Positions 9,293 to 18,857 of a stretch of 64,000 nucleotides of DNA are shown one piece after another. The position numbers and the translations under genes were made by a program. The notes beneath the pieces were generated by a model. That model saw nothing but the letters and a program-made list of their open reading frames with translations. It made no database searches and was not told where the DNA came from. Source of the stretch: Oegoconia quadripuncta (Eukaryota; Arthropoda; Insecta; Lepidoptera; Autostichidae); NCBI GenBank assembly GCA_949316235.1, contig OX438745.1:7693001-7757000 (forward strand), read 5' to 3'. Every line of letters starts with the position of its first letter. The stretch's first letter is position 1.

Positions 9293-9640
9293 TTTCGCGA
9301 AGCGCAGTTAAGCAATATCTGGCGCGGTCAGTCCTTGGATGGGCTAGTGGCATTTTAATACGAGTGTTTCCGTGTTTCAGAGGGCACGTTAAATTGCCGG
9401 TCCCGATTGCTTGCAATTGAAGGCACTCTACAGGAGCGGCTTAAACAATGACTGTTACCTGACAGTCCCATGACAGACAACAGGACCCACCTGGGTCTGA
9501 CACAAATCCACTAATCCTCACTGGGTCCGCTTGGTGGATTATAGCCCATACCCTTACCATACCATTACCATTACCATACCATAGCCTAGTGAGAGGAGGC
9601 TGTGCCAAAACAGTGGGGACATGTAAGTCTGTTTAAAGAA
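9293..9640 (+). mobile_element. SINE-5S (5S rRNA-derived SINE)
   Basis: Positions 9297-9345 match the 3' half of eukaryotic 5S rRNA: 'agttaagcaa', 19 nt later 'ttggatggg', with 'gcgcggtcagt' between. This region contains the internal Pol III control elements (A box, intermediate element, C box). Downstream are 'agggcacgtt' and 'caattgaaggca' blocks, then a tail that aligns with the SINE-B tail. An internal 'ccataccattac' expansion (about 9546-9585) is private to this copy. The 9-bp match 'gatgggtga' is broken here (gatgggcta) but intact at 56.5 kb. Confidence 0.75.
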
Positions 9641-9879
9641 TTAATAGTTCAACATATTATAATATATGTGACCAAGTTATCATCGTGGAGATAATGTATA
9701 CCTTTGTCTTGATTACAAAAACATGAAGCTATACAACTGTGTCGATAAGATTACTTCGATAACACTCTAGATTCGACAATATCCGATAGAATTTTATCTT
9801 TTGTTGTTTAGTCAGAAGATGGATAAATATAGTAAATTTGTTATTTACCATCGATCATAGGCTGATGTATCACACAGAT

Positions 9880-10020
9880 TATATACATACATACATTAAG
9901 TCACACTTGTTTCCCGTAGGGGTCGGCAGAGACCACAAACTTCCACTTTCTACGATCCTGACACACCTCTTTTGCTTCATTCCCTCTCATAAGGTTGGTC
10001 ATATATGCTCGTCGGTTTTA
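9880..10020 (-). pseudogene. LINE-6 C-terminal end, minus strand
   Basis: Read on the minus strand, it encodes a decayed version of the LINE-6 terminus (VCQDRxKWKxVVSAYP) that is clearer at 58020-58085. The 'cctacggg' codons follow, then an ATGT-type microsatellite tail, seen here as acatacatacat (9883-9894). It is about 140 bp, strongly 5'-truncated. Confidence 0.65.
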
Positions 10021-10044
10021 CATCAATAGTTTATTATTGTGCCA

Positions 10045-10118
10045 CTTTATTTTTTAATTATTAACCACCTTTGTACTTTGGTAAATAAAGATTATTCTAT
10101 TCTGTTCTGTTCCGGTCA
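10045..10118 (+). mobile_element. LINE 3' tail with (TTCTG)n end
   Basis: 'accacctttgtactttggt' and 'aataaagattattctat' followed by short ttctg repeats look like the 3' terminus of a LINE. No coding portion is present. Confidence 0.45.
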
Positions 10119-10120
10119 TG

Positions 10121-11164
10121 TCGATTCCGTTATGTTCTATTCTTGCACATAAGAGATGAAAGAGATCGAATAGAAACGTCCATGGCTCATTTATGCTTAT
10201 CTCTTATTCACTATCCTTCATCACAGAAGTCACTTCTTCAAGATGCAGGCCGCTTCCAACCTGTCGTTCTGGAGATCTGTGAGAGATGACTAGGAATGAA
10301 CATAGGTTCAGCAGTGGATCTCTTATTAAGCCCGTAACGCATATTTCCGCTATTAATTCATTTTTAGGATTAAGTAGCAAAAAAGTACATAAATGAATTT
10401 TTATTTTCTTGCTTCAGTGTTGTCTTTCCCTCTTGCTATCGAATTCAACTTTGGTACAGTCAAAAAACTTATTTACTTATATTTATTAATAAAATAAGAA
10501 TTATGACACATTTTAGTTGTATTGAAAATTAGCCCCAACACAGAATGAAAATGCTCGTGCAATTCCTGCATGTGTTTATGTGGGAGGGCAGGATGTGCAC
10601 TATTGCTTGTGATTGTGCTGCGGCATTATGGGCGGAATAAGTACGAGGGATTTATAATTATAGTAACTTAATCTGTGTTGATTGCTTATAAGGGGCCCAG
10701 GGTGCGCGTGTTAGTCATCACACACTAATCCGATTTTTTCTTTAAATTCCACCTCCGCACACCTCTCACACGTTACTCCTGTGAATTAGTTTGCAAGTAT
10801 GTATTTAGAAATTCTATTCGGTACTCCTAAAATCTGTCTTATCTATTAAGACCATGAAAATCTTCACACAATTTCAATTTAAGATATCCCTCCTTCATGC
10901 GTGGTATTTAAAAATAAAAGACATTTTATGACCCAAATTCATAGCCTATCCCGAGACCCGCTGAAAACGTTGCGCGGGAGACATAAGCAAAATTTTATAG
11001 CTCAAGCTGAGATCGGCTTTAACGATAAATTCTCTTGACTTTCATTACACGACGAGTACTCTTCTAGCTTGTACAGTCGAACCACAAAATAATAAGCAAC
11101 ATAACAAAGATAAACTTGTGTTTCAATATCTGATCTCACTAGGCTAAGCGTCCTCTCATAGCAG
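10121..11164. other. Unassigned 1-kb stretch
   Basis: No frame of 60 codons or more, no tRNA-like boxes, and no sequence I could match elsewhere in the window. It is one of the more unique-looking segments and would suit a search for regulatory conservation. Confidence 0.35.
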
Positions 11165-11297
11165 GTTATAGGATTTTATAACGTTATACCTGAGAATATC
11201 ATTAATATAAGAGAAAATTTAAAGATCATGTCAGAACGACTAATGTTGTTTACCTTTTTTTTGATAATGCAAAAAAGGTATTACAAAATTAGTATAA
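11165..11297 (+). pseudogene. LINE-3 C-terminal RT fragment, plus strand
   Basis: The plus strand reads a decayed RFYNVIPENIINI segment, then KDHV and KKGYYKIS. It matches the better-preserved LINE-3 copy at 52910-53215 (IRFYNLIPENIINL). It is followed directly by the opposite-strand LINE piece at 11281-11757. Confidence 0.65.
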
Positions 11298-11757
11298 CTT
11301 CTGCTTCTGCTAGAGTAGCATTTAATTTTGCCGTAACTTTAAACGGGATATCAGTAAAAAAAGTTTCAAATATTTTTGCCACTTCACTGCCTGAACTTAT
11401 TAGACCGGTATCTGTTGCAATTGTATAATTATGTTTACCCGGCCTAACTTTGCCTGTTTCGCTATTTATTACATTCCAAACAGCTTTTTGTTTGTTAGAC
11501 GAATTTTTGATAGTTGTGGCTATGCGATTAGACTTAGCACTTACACAAACCTTTTTAAAAATTTGTGAATAGCTTTTTACATACTCCTTAAAATCTGGAT
11601 CTTGATTATAAGATCTTTGCTCATATAAATAATAAAGCGTGTCCCTACTTTTCCGTATCCCCTTCGTAGCCCAATCGTTGAATTTATATACAGAATTTAT
11701 CGTAATTTTTTTGGTTTTAAAAATGTTGTCAAAATCGTTGGTTACGAAATGTAACAT
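11281..11757 (-). pseudogene. LINE ORF2 linker between endonuclease and RT
   Basis: The 158-codon minus-strand frame contains WATKGIRKSRDTLYYLYEQR, then KKVCVSAKSNRIATTIKNSS, then NKQKAVWNVINSETGK. This pattern ('...W.T.GI..S...K..L', then 'yk.vi..AK...', then 'k.kW.vIn..tgk') is typical of the linker between the APE-type endonuclease and the reverse transcriptase of jockey/CR1-like LINEs. Neither catalytic domain is present: translation stops at 11281, where orientation flips. Compared with a full ORF2 of roughly 900-1000 residues this is a small internal piece. Long and uninterrupted for such a fragment, so the insertion may be fairly recent. Confidence 0.7.
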
Positions 11758-11779
11758 ATCTGCAAAATTATGATTGGGG

Positions 11780-12162
11780 TCATGTATCTTTTGTCAGATA
11801 TAATTTCCCAATAAAGTTATTGGTATCAAAATACAAAAATGTGTCAGAATGACGACAGGTCAAATTGTATAAAATTGTATTCAATGAATGAATACGCTCA
11901 TTTACAATGTTTGGTACATTTTTCGCAAATGGAAAAGCGCATAAAAATATATTATTGGCACCGAGGCCATAGAACATGCCCACACTGTTTATAATGTCTT
12001 TTTTTGATGTATTCAAGCTATTTCCTATCAATATTATGATATTTGTCTGTTTGTTAACTTTTGCCTTCCGAACATGCTCCATAATCTTATGATATGACAT
12101 GTCCGGAAAACAATAGTTAACAACTGCATGGTCTGTATAGTTATTAAGTAAAATACCCAAGT
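11780..12162 (-). pseudogene. LINE ORF1-like C-terminal segment
   Basis: The minus-strand frame reads TNIIILIGNSLNTSKKDIIN, then NIFLCAFPFAKNVPNIVNER, then IHSLNTILYNLTCRHSDTFL. Alternating hydrophobic strands and an 'IGNS' turn suggest an SGNH/esterase-like fold as found at the end of some LINE ORF1 proteins; that is inference. The first dozen codons of the open frame (down from 12193) come from SINE-B sequence, not from the LINE. It lies just upstream, in the same direction, of the ORF2 linker at 11281-11757, so the endonuclease coding region (several hundred bp) is missing between them. Confidence 0.5.
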
Positions 12163-12283
12163 ATGGGCCATAATCCACCACGCTCTGGCCCAATGCAGGT
12201 TGGGGACTTCAAATGCCTTTGAATTTTTATTTCTCAGGCATGCAGGTTTCCTCACGCTGTTTTCCTTCGCCGTTTAAGAGCAG

Positions 12284-12446
12284 ATCCCACTTCCGCTCTC
12301 CTGCCACTGTAACTCCTGTAAGCTAGGATCAACTCTCCTGTAAGTACTCTACACGGCGCCTACTGAAGGTAGACGGTGCCCTACGTGAAGCTATTGCTAC
12401 CTTGGACCCCAGACTAATTAAAGAAAGAATTTAATTAGTCTATTAA
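12284..12446. mobile_element. 163-bp retroposon-like insertion with 15-bp TSD
   Basis: Flanked by perfect 15-bp copies of gccgtttaagagcag (12269-12283 and 12447-12461), present once in SINE-B. Its right end holds a perfect hairpin: a 12-bp stem agactaattaaa (12411-12422) with tttaattagtct (12430-12441). No A-tail or tRNA-like box is seen. The TSD length fits target-primed reverse transcription. The source RNA is not recognised. Confidence 0.6.
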
Positions 12447-12468
12447 GCCGTTTAAGAGCAGTGGGATA

Positions 12469-12733
12469 CATTTTTTTTTTTTATTTATATGAGAGGGCGG
12501 CAAACGAGCATGCGGGTCACCTGATGGAAAGCAATCACCGCCGCCCATGGGCACCCGCAACACCAAAAGGGTCGCAGATGCGTTGCCGGCCTTTGAGGAA
12601 GGTGTCCACCCCAGAATAAGTAGGGCAGCCTGAGCGATGAGGGATTCTCCAGCACTAATAGTGCTGGTACCCTCCTGGGGTACTAACTCTTTAAATACCG
12701 CTACCATTCTGGAGAGAGACTGGAAGGTGGGCC
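12469..12733 (-). pseudogene. LINE-4 3' end, minus strand, nested in SINE-B
   Basis: Reading on the minus strand, it encodes decayed codons followed by the tail 'gggcggcggtgattgctttc' and 'tgctcgtttgccgccctc', with an A-rich end (T-run 12469-12482). This is the same 3' terminus as 26150-26290. The 103-codon minus-strand frame here is partly the true but decayed C-terminus (SLIAQAALLILGWTPSSKAG) in a shifted frame. Confidence 0.7.
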
Positions 12734-13059
12734 TATAAATGCACATAACTAATTAAATTAAATTTAAAAACTCATTGGTACATGGCCTGCCTGGCTACCG
12801 CTGAGCCACCTACACTATATTTACTCAATGACAAAATAATAAGAGCAACTTATGAAATAACATTGATATAAAAAGTATACCTAGTCCATAAGTACCTGCA
12901 CAAATTATGCATATTCGAGTAAATAGTGTTTTTAAAGCAATCTCAAGATACTTAAAATTTTGAACGTATACAGAACAGATTATTTTGTCATTTCGGTCAT
13001 AAATGGGAGGTTAGTGCCCATTCAACGACTAAACAACTTCCTGATGAGTTTATCCGTAA

Positions 13060-13345
13060 GCAGTCCCTCGTGGCGCAGTCGCATTCGTTATTGTCTGATG
13101 CGGATAATATTTGGATGGGTGTGTAACGTGACGGTATTGCGTCTCGTTAGTGATTTTAGTTAGTAATCTTTTTGTTCTTTTTCCTTTTCGTTTCTCTATA
13201 TTTAAATTCAAATTCCTATTTCGAACTCAGACGGCCGAACAAACAAAAAAAAAAAAAAAAAAAAAGATTACTAACTAAAATCACCAACGAGACGCAATAC
13301 CGTCACGTTACAGGTGACCGCTATAATGGCGTTCTTAACGCGACC
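13060..13345 (+). mobile_element. Diverged SINE-5S-like element hosting MITE-1
   Basis: The pieces 13060-13121 and 13317-13345 flank MITE-1. With MITE-1 and one 4-bp duplicate removed, the junction reads ttggatgggtgaccgc, exactly the 5S C-box sequence. The head 'gtggcgcagtcgcattcg' matches the start of the fragment at 45602. The rest is diverged. Confidence 0.55.
13122..13312. mobile_element. MITE-1: 191-bp hairpin with 4-bp TSD
   Basis: Left arm 13122-13173 and right arm 13261-13312 are 52-bp inverted repeats with a single mismatch. Ends are TGTAACGTGACGG. GGTG flanks both sides (13118-13121, 13313-13316) and occurs once in the reconstructed 5S-like target. The spacer is AT-rich with a run of about 20 A's. 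No ORF. The 4-bp TSD and TGTAA end are reminiscent of Ginger/TDD-type transposons, but that placement is tentative. Confidence 0.75.
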
Positions 13346-13794
13346 TTTTTTTTGAGCAGGACCTAGTTAGCCCGGTGTATTTGCTAAGCCAACGGAAATC
13401 AGTTATACCTATTTGGCTTATAATACAGGGCACAGATGGTTTGTTTATCTGGATGGTATAATCAGTCTGTCGGGGTTTTCTATATTATCATTTTATAGTT
13501 ATCATAAGTGCTTCCGGTTACGAAGGGGACGATAAAAAGTTCGAGTGTTTTAAATTGGAGGCAGTTCTCTCCTAGTTCTGCTACTGTCAATGAACTTCTA
13601 CGTTTTTTTACTGTGGTTAGAAAGATCGTACTTCTAATGTTCAGTTATTAGTCGACACATTCTTTGTGCAATGAACCATACAGCGACAAACGCTAGTTGG
13701 ACCCCGACTTTGTTGGTTAGGTTCAGAAGGTAAAGGCGGAGGCTTCCACCCTAGCCTTCGATGTTAGGTTAAACACGTTGAACATACCGGTAAG
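13346..13794. other. Unassigned stretch
   Basis: No repeat family or coding frame recognised between the 5S-like element and the LINE-2 tail. Confidence 0.35.
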
Positions 13795-13842
13795 TCTGTA
13801 CCTGTGTACCTAAAAAATAAAGCATTTTTGACTTTGACTTAA
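13795..13842 (+). mobile_element. LINE-2 extreme 3' end
   Basis: 'gtacctgtgtacctaaaaaa' and 'taaagcatttttgactttg', about 48 bp of the LINE-2 terminus. Very short 5' truncation. Confidence 0.6.
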
Positions 13843-14302
13843 CACCTGACTTATGTATGTAAAATTTCAGCTCAATTGGACAGGCAAGTGTATCAAAATT
13901 AACTGGACATCTGAAGCTAAATAAATGCTTCTTGTAAATGTTTATTTGCAAGAAGACGCATCACAATAAACATAACAATAAATCTCACACTTACGGTGAG
14001 AGTTCTACATAATTTTGCTGTTAACTATACTCCAGATGTGTACTCTATCTAACATATGGGTTTAGGTAAAAGGAGTAAGTGTGATGGATGACGTAGCTGT
14101 TGCGTAGGCCAACCAATTTTATCTTTTAGAGCAAAAGAGCTTTGTTTTATGTGGTAATGTATCAGAGTCTGTAGGTACATAGCAATATTTGCAATATTTC
14201 CGAGAAACGTCAGTTACGTTATCCTTTTTTATTTTTATTTATTTCATAGACAAACAGTTGATTATATAATTACTCTCCAAGTATTACAATAATTTATTAA
14301 CC
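13843..14302. other. Unassigned stretch
   Basis: A small hairpin, CTTCTTG / CAAGAAG (about 13927-13954), is the only structure noticed. Confidence 0.35.
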
Positions 14303-14512
14303 TACTAGCTTTCCGCTCGCGGCTTCACCTACGTAGAATAACTTTATTTGTTTATCCCGCAGGAACTACTCACTTTATCGGAATAAAAATATCCTATATT
14401 TTAATCCAGGGTATATTCTACCTATATACCAAATTTCATCCAAACCCGTTCATCCGTTTCGCCGTGATTGAGCAACAAACAAACATTCAAACTCTTGCAT
14501 TTATATTAGTTA
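14303..14512 (+). repeat. R-H repeat, near full length
   Basis: Begins 'ctagctttccgctcgcggct', contains 'ttgtttatcccgcaggaact' and 'ccaaatttcatccaaacc', ends in 'gcatttatattagtta'. Other copies: 27648-27787, 32145-32395, 51937-52465 (split). Such sequences are very abundant in Lepidoptera; whether it is a LINE tail or a non-autonomous element cannot be decided here. Confidence 0.65.
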
Positions 14513-15085
14513 GTCTCCTATATCACATAATATGAAGGATATTTATATATTACATAACATAAGAAATGAAATGCCGAAATTTCCGATACAGAGTCCAGGG
14601 AATCGATTCCCGACAACTCATGTTCCTTAAATCGATAACGCTTTTCGTGCCTTTGAACAATCAGTATATTTTTAAACCTGAATTAGCGTCAAATACAAAG
14701 GAGTGCGAAATCAAATGGGTTTTGAATTATTAAGCGATTTTCATTTCGCTCTTATAGAAGACGGCGTTTCTATAACTACAAACATCAAACGATGCCGACG
14801 CGTGCACTGCCTGTCTGGATTAAACCGGTTTATTGAGGTTTTAGGCAGCGCTCTCATATCGGACGCGCTCCGAACGAAACCTTTTCTAAAATCCGGTATT
14901 TACCGGTACTTTCGAACCCGGTTACAAGCCCCTGTTTTGAACGATTCTGCAATGCTTCGCTAAAAGGTCAAATCATATTCACCACATACAAAAAAATATG
15001 CACGAGAATTTACCCGATGATATATGCACAAGGGTTCGCGTTTGACCTCAAAACCACCAGTGAAGGACTGGAAGCCGCCGCCGTT
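14513..15085. other. Unassigned stretch with an 86-codon frame
   Basis: A plus-strand frame at 14703-14963 (starting MRNQMGFELLSDFHFALIED) has no recognisable motif. GC content rises locally around 14770-14930. I would not call it a gene without transcript support. Confidence 0.3.
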
Positions 15086-15400
15086 TAACCGTCTCCGTGG
15101 CTCAATGTAAACAACATAGAGTTCACGAATCGGAGGTCGCGGGTTCGATTCCCAGCAGGATACATGTTTAGTACTCGGTTTGGTTGTTGGTATGGTATTT
15201 TAAACGTCAACCTGGCTAGCTACCACCATCTTATCTAAATCACCATGTTATTAGCATGCTGTGTGCCGGTTGTCAGAGATAAGATAGCCAGTACCCCAAA
15301 TAAGATGGGGTTTCCGGGTCAGTACGCTTGCACCTTCGGCCTCATCTTCACTTAACATCAGGTGTGATTGATGTCAAGTGCTAAATCGTTGTGTATAAAA
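15086..15400 (+). mobile_element. SINE-A, full length
   Basis: Good A- and B-box regions (gtggctcaatg; ggttcgattcccagc) and the full body. It is followed within 25 bp by an inverted, older SINE-A. Confidence 0.85.
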
Positions 15401-15424
15401 AAGCATGCTCATCCGGAACCCTCA

Positions 15425-15615
15425 ATTCATCTCGGAGACTGGCTATCTTATCTAAACGGTTGGACAACCGCATTGCTATCGAACTGGTAGCTTGGCGGTA
15501 GACTTAGACAAGATGGTGGTAGCTAGCCAAGCGGACATTTAACATTGCCCTATCACCAAACTGAGTGTTACGCTTGTACTTCGTTGGGAAACCAACGCGT
15601 TACCTCTGTTTTGTA
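15425..15615 (-). mobile_element. Degenerate SINE-A, inverted
   Basis: 'agactggctatcttatcta' and 'agatggtggtagctagccaa' in minus orientation identify SINE-A. Forms an inverted pair with the copy at 15086-15400. Confidence 0.65.
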
Positions 15616-16536
15616 GAGATGTTATTCACTGCAGGAATGATTCCCAATTTGGACATTTGTATTGTATTTTTAAGCGAATTCGAGATAATGTCCAAATCAG
15701 ATCAGGGTCGCCATGAGATGTGATCAGGAGAGGAAATGATACGACCATTCTCTGAAACGATGATTATACAATACAATACAATACAACACCACATAACACA
15801 ATAGAACACAATACAATAAGCCGTCTGTGTATACATATATACAGTTCAAGTGCCTATTTTCTTAAATCAGGATCAGAAAGAAAGGACTCATTTGAATTGG
15901 TCCTTCGGATACATGGTACTCAAAGCTGGGTCTGTTGATGAAGCTGGAAGGTGCGTGCATCGAGGTAGGTATAATTTTCCTCTCTATACTTTGTTATCTC
16001 TACAGATTTTCAACTCATTTTAAAATGCGCTTAATTTCATCCCTGACGCCATCAACACACCACACTGATGTCCTGCAACTTCTAGCTCCCTATGACCCTT
16101 TTGAGACTAAAAGTTATGAACGTTTTACAAACTATTGAAGCAATTTAATTGTCCTACCAATTTGAGACAAAACTTATTAGAAATTAATGACATTACTCTG
16201 TCCCACCATTACGCGTAGAAAGCGAGACCGTTTTTAATTTCTCCCACGTAGGAGCACATCGCGAAGTTATTACGCGCGAGAACAGACTACCAGCCGATAT
16301 TAATTAAATTTCGAAGCCCACACGGCTAAGTTCCGACGGAGTTTCTAGATCGTTCATCCATTTGACACTCATTACAGGCTGAATTTGTACTCGAAATGAA
16401 TGTGAAAGCATAAATTCATTTTTCCTCTCATCTATTCGAAAAATAATGATTGGTTCCACAATAAGTGCGCCCGAAGTAAGTCTTTTCGCCAAGAGACTTT
16501 AGAACAGGGAATGAAAGAGTTTTGAATTTGGAACAA
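15616..16536. other. Unassigned stretch with ACAAT-type simple repeat
   Basis: A degenerate caatacaataca run (about 15770-15828) resembles the tail of LINE-9. The remainder, including a 67-codon frame at 15935-16138, is unrecognised. Confidence 0.4.
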
Positions 16537-16690
16537 GATTAATACAATACAATACAATACAATACAAATACACTTTATTGTACAAAAAGAGAACATACAT
16601 TTTACAAAACACAATACTGATAAGAGTACAATTAGGCGGCCTTATCACTAAAAGCGATCTTTTCCAGGCAACCTTTGGGTGTAGGAGTAT
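16537..16690 (-). mobile_element. LINE-9 3' tail, minus strand
   Basis: (AATAC)n at about 16540-16565, then 'cactttattgtacaaaaaga' (the reverse of an AATAAA-type end), then 'ggcggccttatcactaaaag' and 'cgatcttttccaggcaac'. Same UTR as 6462-6587 in reverse. Confidence 0.65.
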
Positions 16691-17317
16691 AACTTTATAG
16701 AACAGGCAGGTTGTGCAAAATACGGATGCAGATATGAAATACCTACATTAATGTTTCTTAAATAGACCCAGATTTAATATAGTCTATATATACTCCGCAG
16801 TTTTTTGGCATGATTCTACCAAAGAGATCGAAATTTAATATTAAGTTTATGAAAAAAGCACAGACTTTAATTAATTTTAATATTCCATAGTATCGACTAT
16901 AGATATCGAACTAAAATATTGTATGAAAAAAGTAACGGCTGACGGCCGCGGGTCGACGTCCTTAATATTTAAAAAATACTAAAAAAAAATCACTACATAG
17001 TTTGTAAAAATAATAACTAATATATTTACATAATAAGCGCTTCTTGCTTTCCATTGAGGGAGATAAAAAGTAGAGTATATCACTCGAGCGCAAAATTATT
17101 TTTTACCTCAAGCAATGTGTACATTGAAACCCTCGCTACACTCATGATTCTACTCTAAAATCCTTCGTTCCGTTCTGGATTCGAAGTAGTGCCCTCGCCG
17201 TGAAAATATTGTTTTGCCCCTTTGCTATACATTCTATTATACCTCTTATTACCACCTATTTAAAAAGCACCCTGTATACAGTACGGTTTCAATTATTGCC
17301 TTGTGACATCATCATAG
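16691..17317. other. Unassigned stretch
   Basis: No coding or repeat signal recognised in this AT-rich sequence. Confidence 0.35.
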
Positions 17318-17648
17318 ACCGCCTCCATGGCTCAATGTAAACAACATTGGGTTTATGTTTCGGAGGTCGCGGGTTCGATCCCCAGCGGGGTACATATTTT
17401 AGTACTCGGTTTGTTTGGTGGTAGGGCATATTAAATGTCCGCCTGGCTAGCTACTACCATCTTATCTAAATCTGCCGCCAAACACCAATGTTAATAGCAT
17501 TGTTGTGTTCCGGTTGTCAGAGATAAGATAGCCAGTCCCCCAAATAAGATGGAGTTTCCGGGTCAGTACGCTACCACCTTCGGCCTCATCTTCACTTAAC
17601 ATCAGGTGTTATTGAGGTCAAGTGCTAAACCATTGTGGATAAAAAAAA
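17318..17648 (+). mobile_element. SINE-A, full length
   Basis: 'ccgcctccatggctcaatg' head, B box ggttcgatcccc, full body, and an A-run at 17640-17648. Confidence 0.87.
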
Positions 17649-17674
17649 CATCATCATATTAGTTACAGGACGTC

Positions 17675-17785
17675 CACCCCACATTGATTTACAAAGCAGT
17701 CTGCATTCGGCGAGTGCTGGTACTTTCACCAGGTCGCCCCTCCCCACGCCGCGTTAGCCGGCGCGTGGTCTCCACTCGAGAACTT
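17675..17785 (-). pseudogene. LINE-5 (RTE-like) fragment, minus strand
   Basis: 'gcgcgtggtctccactcgag' and 'aacttta' match the antisense of the LINE-5 C-terminal coding region (VLEWRP codons) seen at 38396-38662 and 48945-49165. Only about 110 bp remain. Confidence 0.5.
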
Positions 17786-17849
17786 TAACAAACAAACAAA
17801 ATTGTTATTGTTATACCAATAAGAAGCATAAAAAAAATAAGAAAAAGGG

Positions 17850-17910
17850 GATAGTACAATTTGGCGGCCTTATCACTAAAAGCGATCTCTTCCCGGCAAC
17901 TTTATTGCCT
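17850..17910 (-). mobile_element. LINE-9 tail fragment
   Basis: 'ggcggccttatcactaaaag' and 'cgatctcttcccggcaac' as at 16630-16675. Confidence 0.55.
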
Positions 17911-17954
17911 CAACGGCCCTTAGTTCTTCGATTTATGTGTGCTGTTCACTTGCT

Positions 17955-18372
17955 GTATTTTTATACCTGCAGTAAAACGACTAATAGTACATAACGTCAT
18001 TGTCTGAGTCCCGACTCGTACTTGACCGGTTTTTGTGGAACACTAGATGTGTTGTAGATGTTTCAAACGTCAAAGTATAATGCTTGAAACAACATCCACG
18101 GTTCACCTTTCATTGAGCCCATTGTCGTAAAAAAAAGTTTTATTATTAGTTATTAGTCGCTTTTTACGACAGCCATGAGAAGAGACGGGTCAGTTCTAGC
18201 CTTTTTAGATACAACACAGCATTAGATGCTTTTGCAGCTGTATTATGTACTATCAAATTAATTACATTTACTTTTATACCTGCAATAAAACAACTAATAG
18301 TACATACTGTACGTCTGTACATAACGTCATTGTCTGAGTCTCGATTCGTACTTGCCCGGTCTTTGAAACACA
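17955..18372. repeat. Pair of diverged direct repeats
   Basis: 17962-18045 and 18272-18365 share 'atacctgcagtaaaacgact', 'aatagtacata', 'acgtcattgtctgagtc' and 'tcgtacttg.ccggt'. The second copy carries an extra tactgtacgtctg inside. Spacing is about 310 bp. The intervening DNA has an attgtcgt / acgacag short inverted repeat (18121-18172). Confidence 0.6.
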
Positions 18373-18624
18373 TCTACTTTGGAAAGAATTTTTTTTCTCA
18401 ATAACCAAAGCCGAATAACTTTTATATTACCCTTCCATTGTTATCTACAAAAGGAGTATTTCTATAGTCCCTAACTTCTACGTGGTGTGAAAGTTTTAGC
18501 GATACCGTGAGTAGCGTCAGGGCGCGGAATGCGAATCGACAGCTATTTTTCACTCGACCTTTCGTTTTATTTATATTATCTTTATTTACACGAATTATAA
18601 AATAATAATAAATAATAAATAAAT

Positions 18625-18843
18625 ATTTCGGACACTTACACCAATCATCTAGTCCCAAACTAAGCAAAGCTTGTACTATGGATACTAGATAACGGATAAA
18701 CATGCATAAATATTTATATAAACATCCATGACTCAGGAATAAATGTTCATATTCATCACACAAACATTTACCCATCGCGGGATTCGAACCCGCAACCGTT
18801 GGTTTCGCTGACAGGGTCACATCCACTACACCAATCGGTCGTC
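18625..18843 (-). mobile_element. SINE-D, full length
   Basis: Minus-strand tRNA-derived SINE. The head region is the reverse of 'cactacaccaatcggtcg' and the reversed B box is 'gggattcgaacccgc'. The body shares 'ttcatcacacaaacatttac' with SINE-C, showing the two families are related. Confidence 0.8.
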
Positions 18844-18857
18844 AATAAATAAATAAA

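Larger units (their letters stand above)
12163..12815 (-). mobile_element. SINE-B broken by two insertions
   Basis: The SINE-B pieces are 12163-12283, 12447-12468 and 12734-12815, all on the minus strand and in correct order: tail, 'tttaagagcag', 'atgcacataa', 'ctcattggtacatgg', head. The 3'-most tail is missing. The two interruptions are annotated separately. Confidence 0.75.

Noticed and set aside
9297..9345. Genuine 5S rRNA gene
   Set aside because: Only the 3' half is matched, the 5' half is absent, and a SINE body and tail follow.
11165..12162. Classic twin-priming inversion
   Set aside because: In twin priming the inverted part is 5' and the 3' part keeps its outward A-tail; the observed order is the reverse and no tail is seen.
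14703..14963. 86-codon frame
   Set aside because: No homology recognised; kept only as part of an unassigned stretch.
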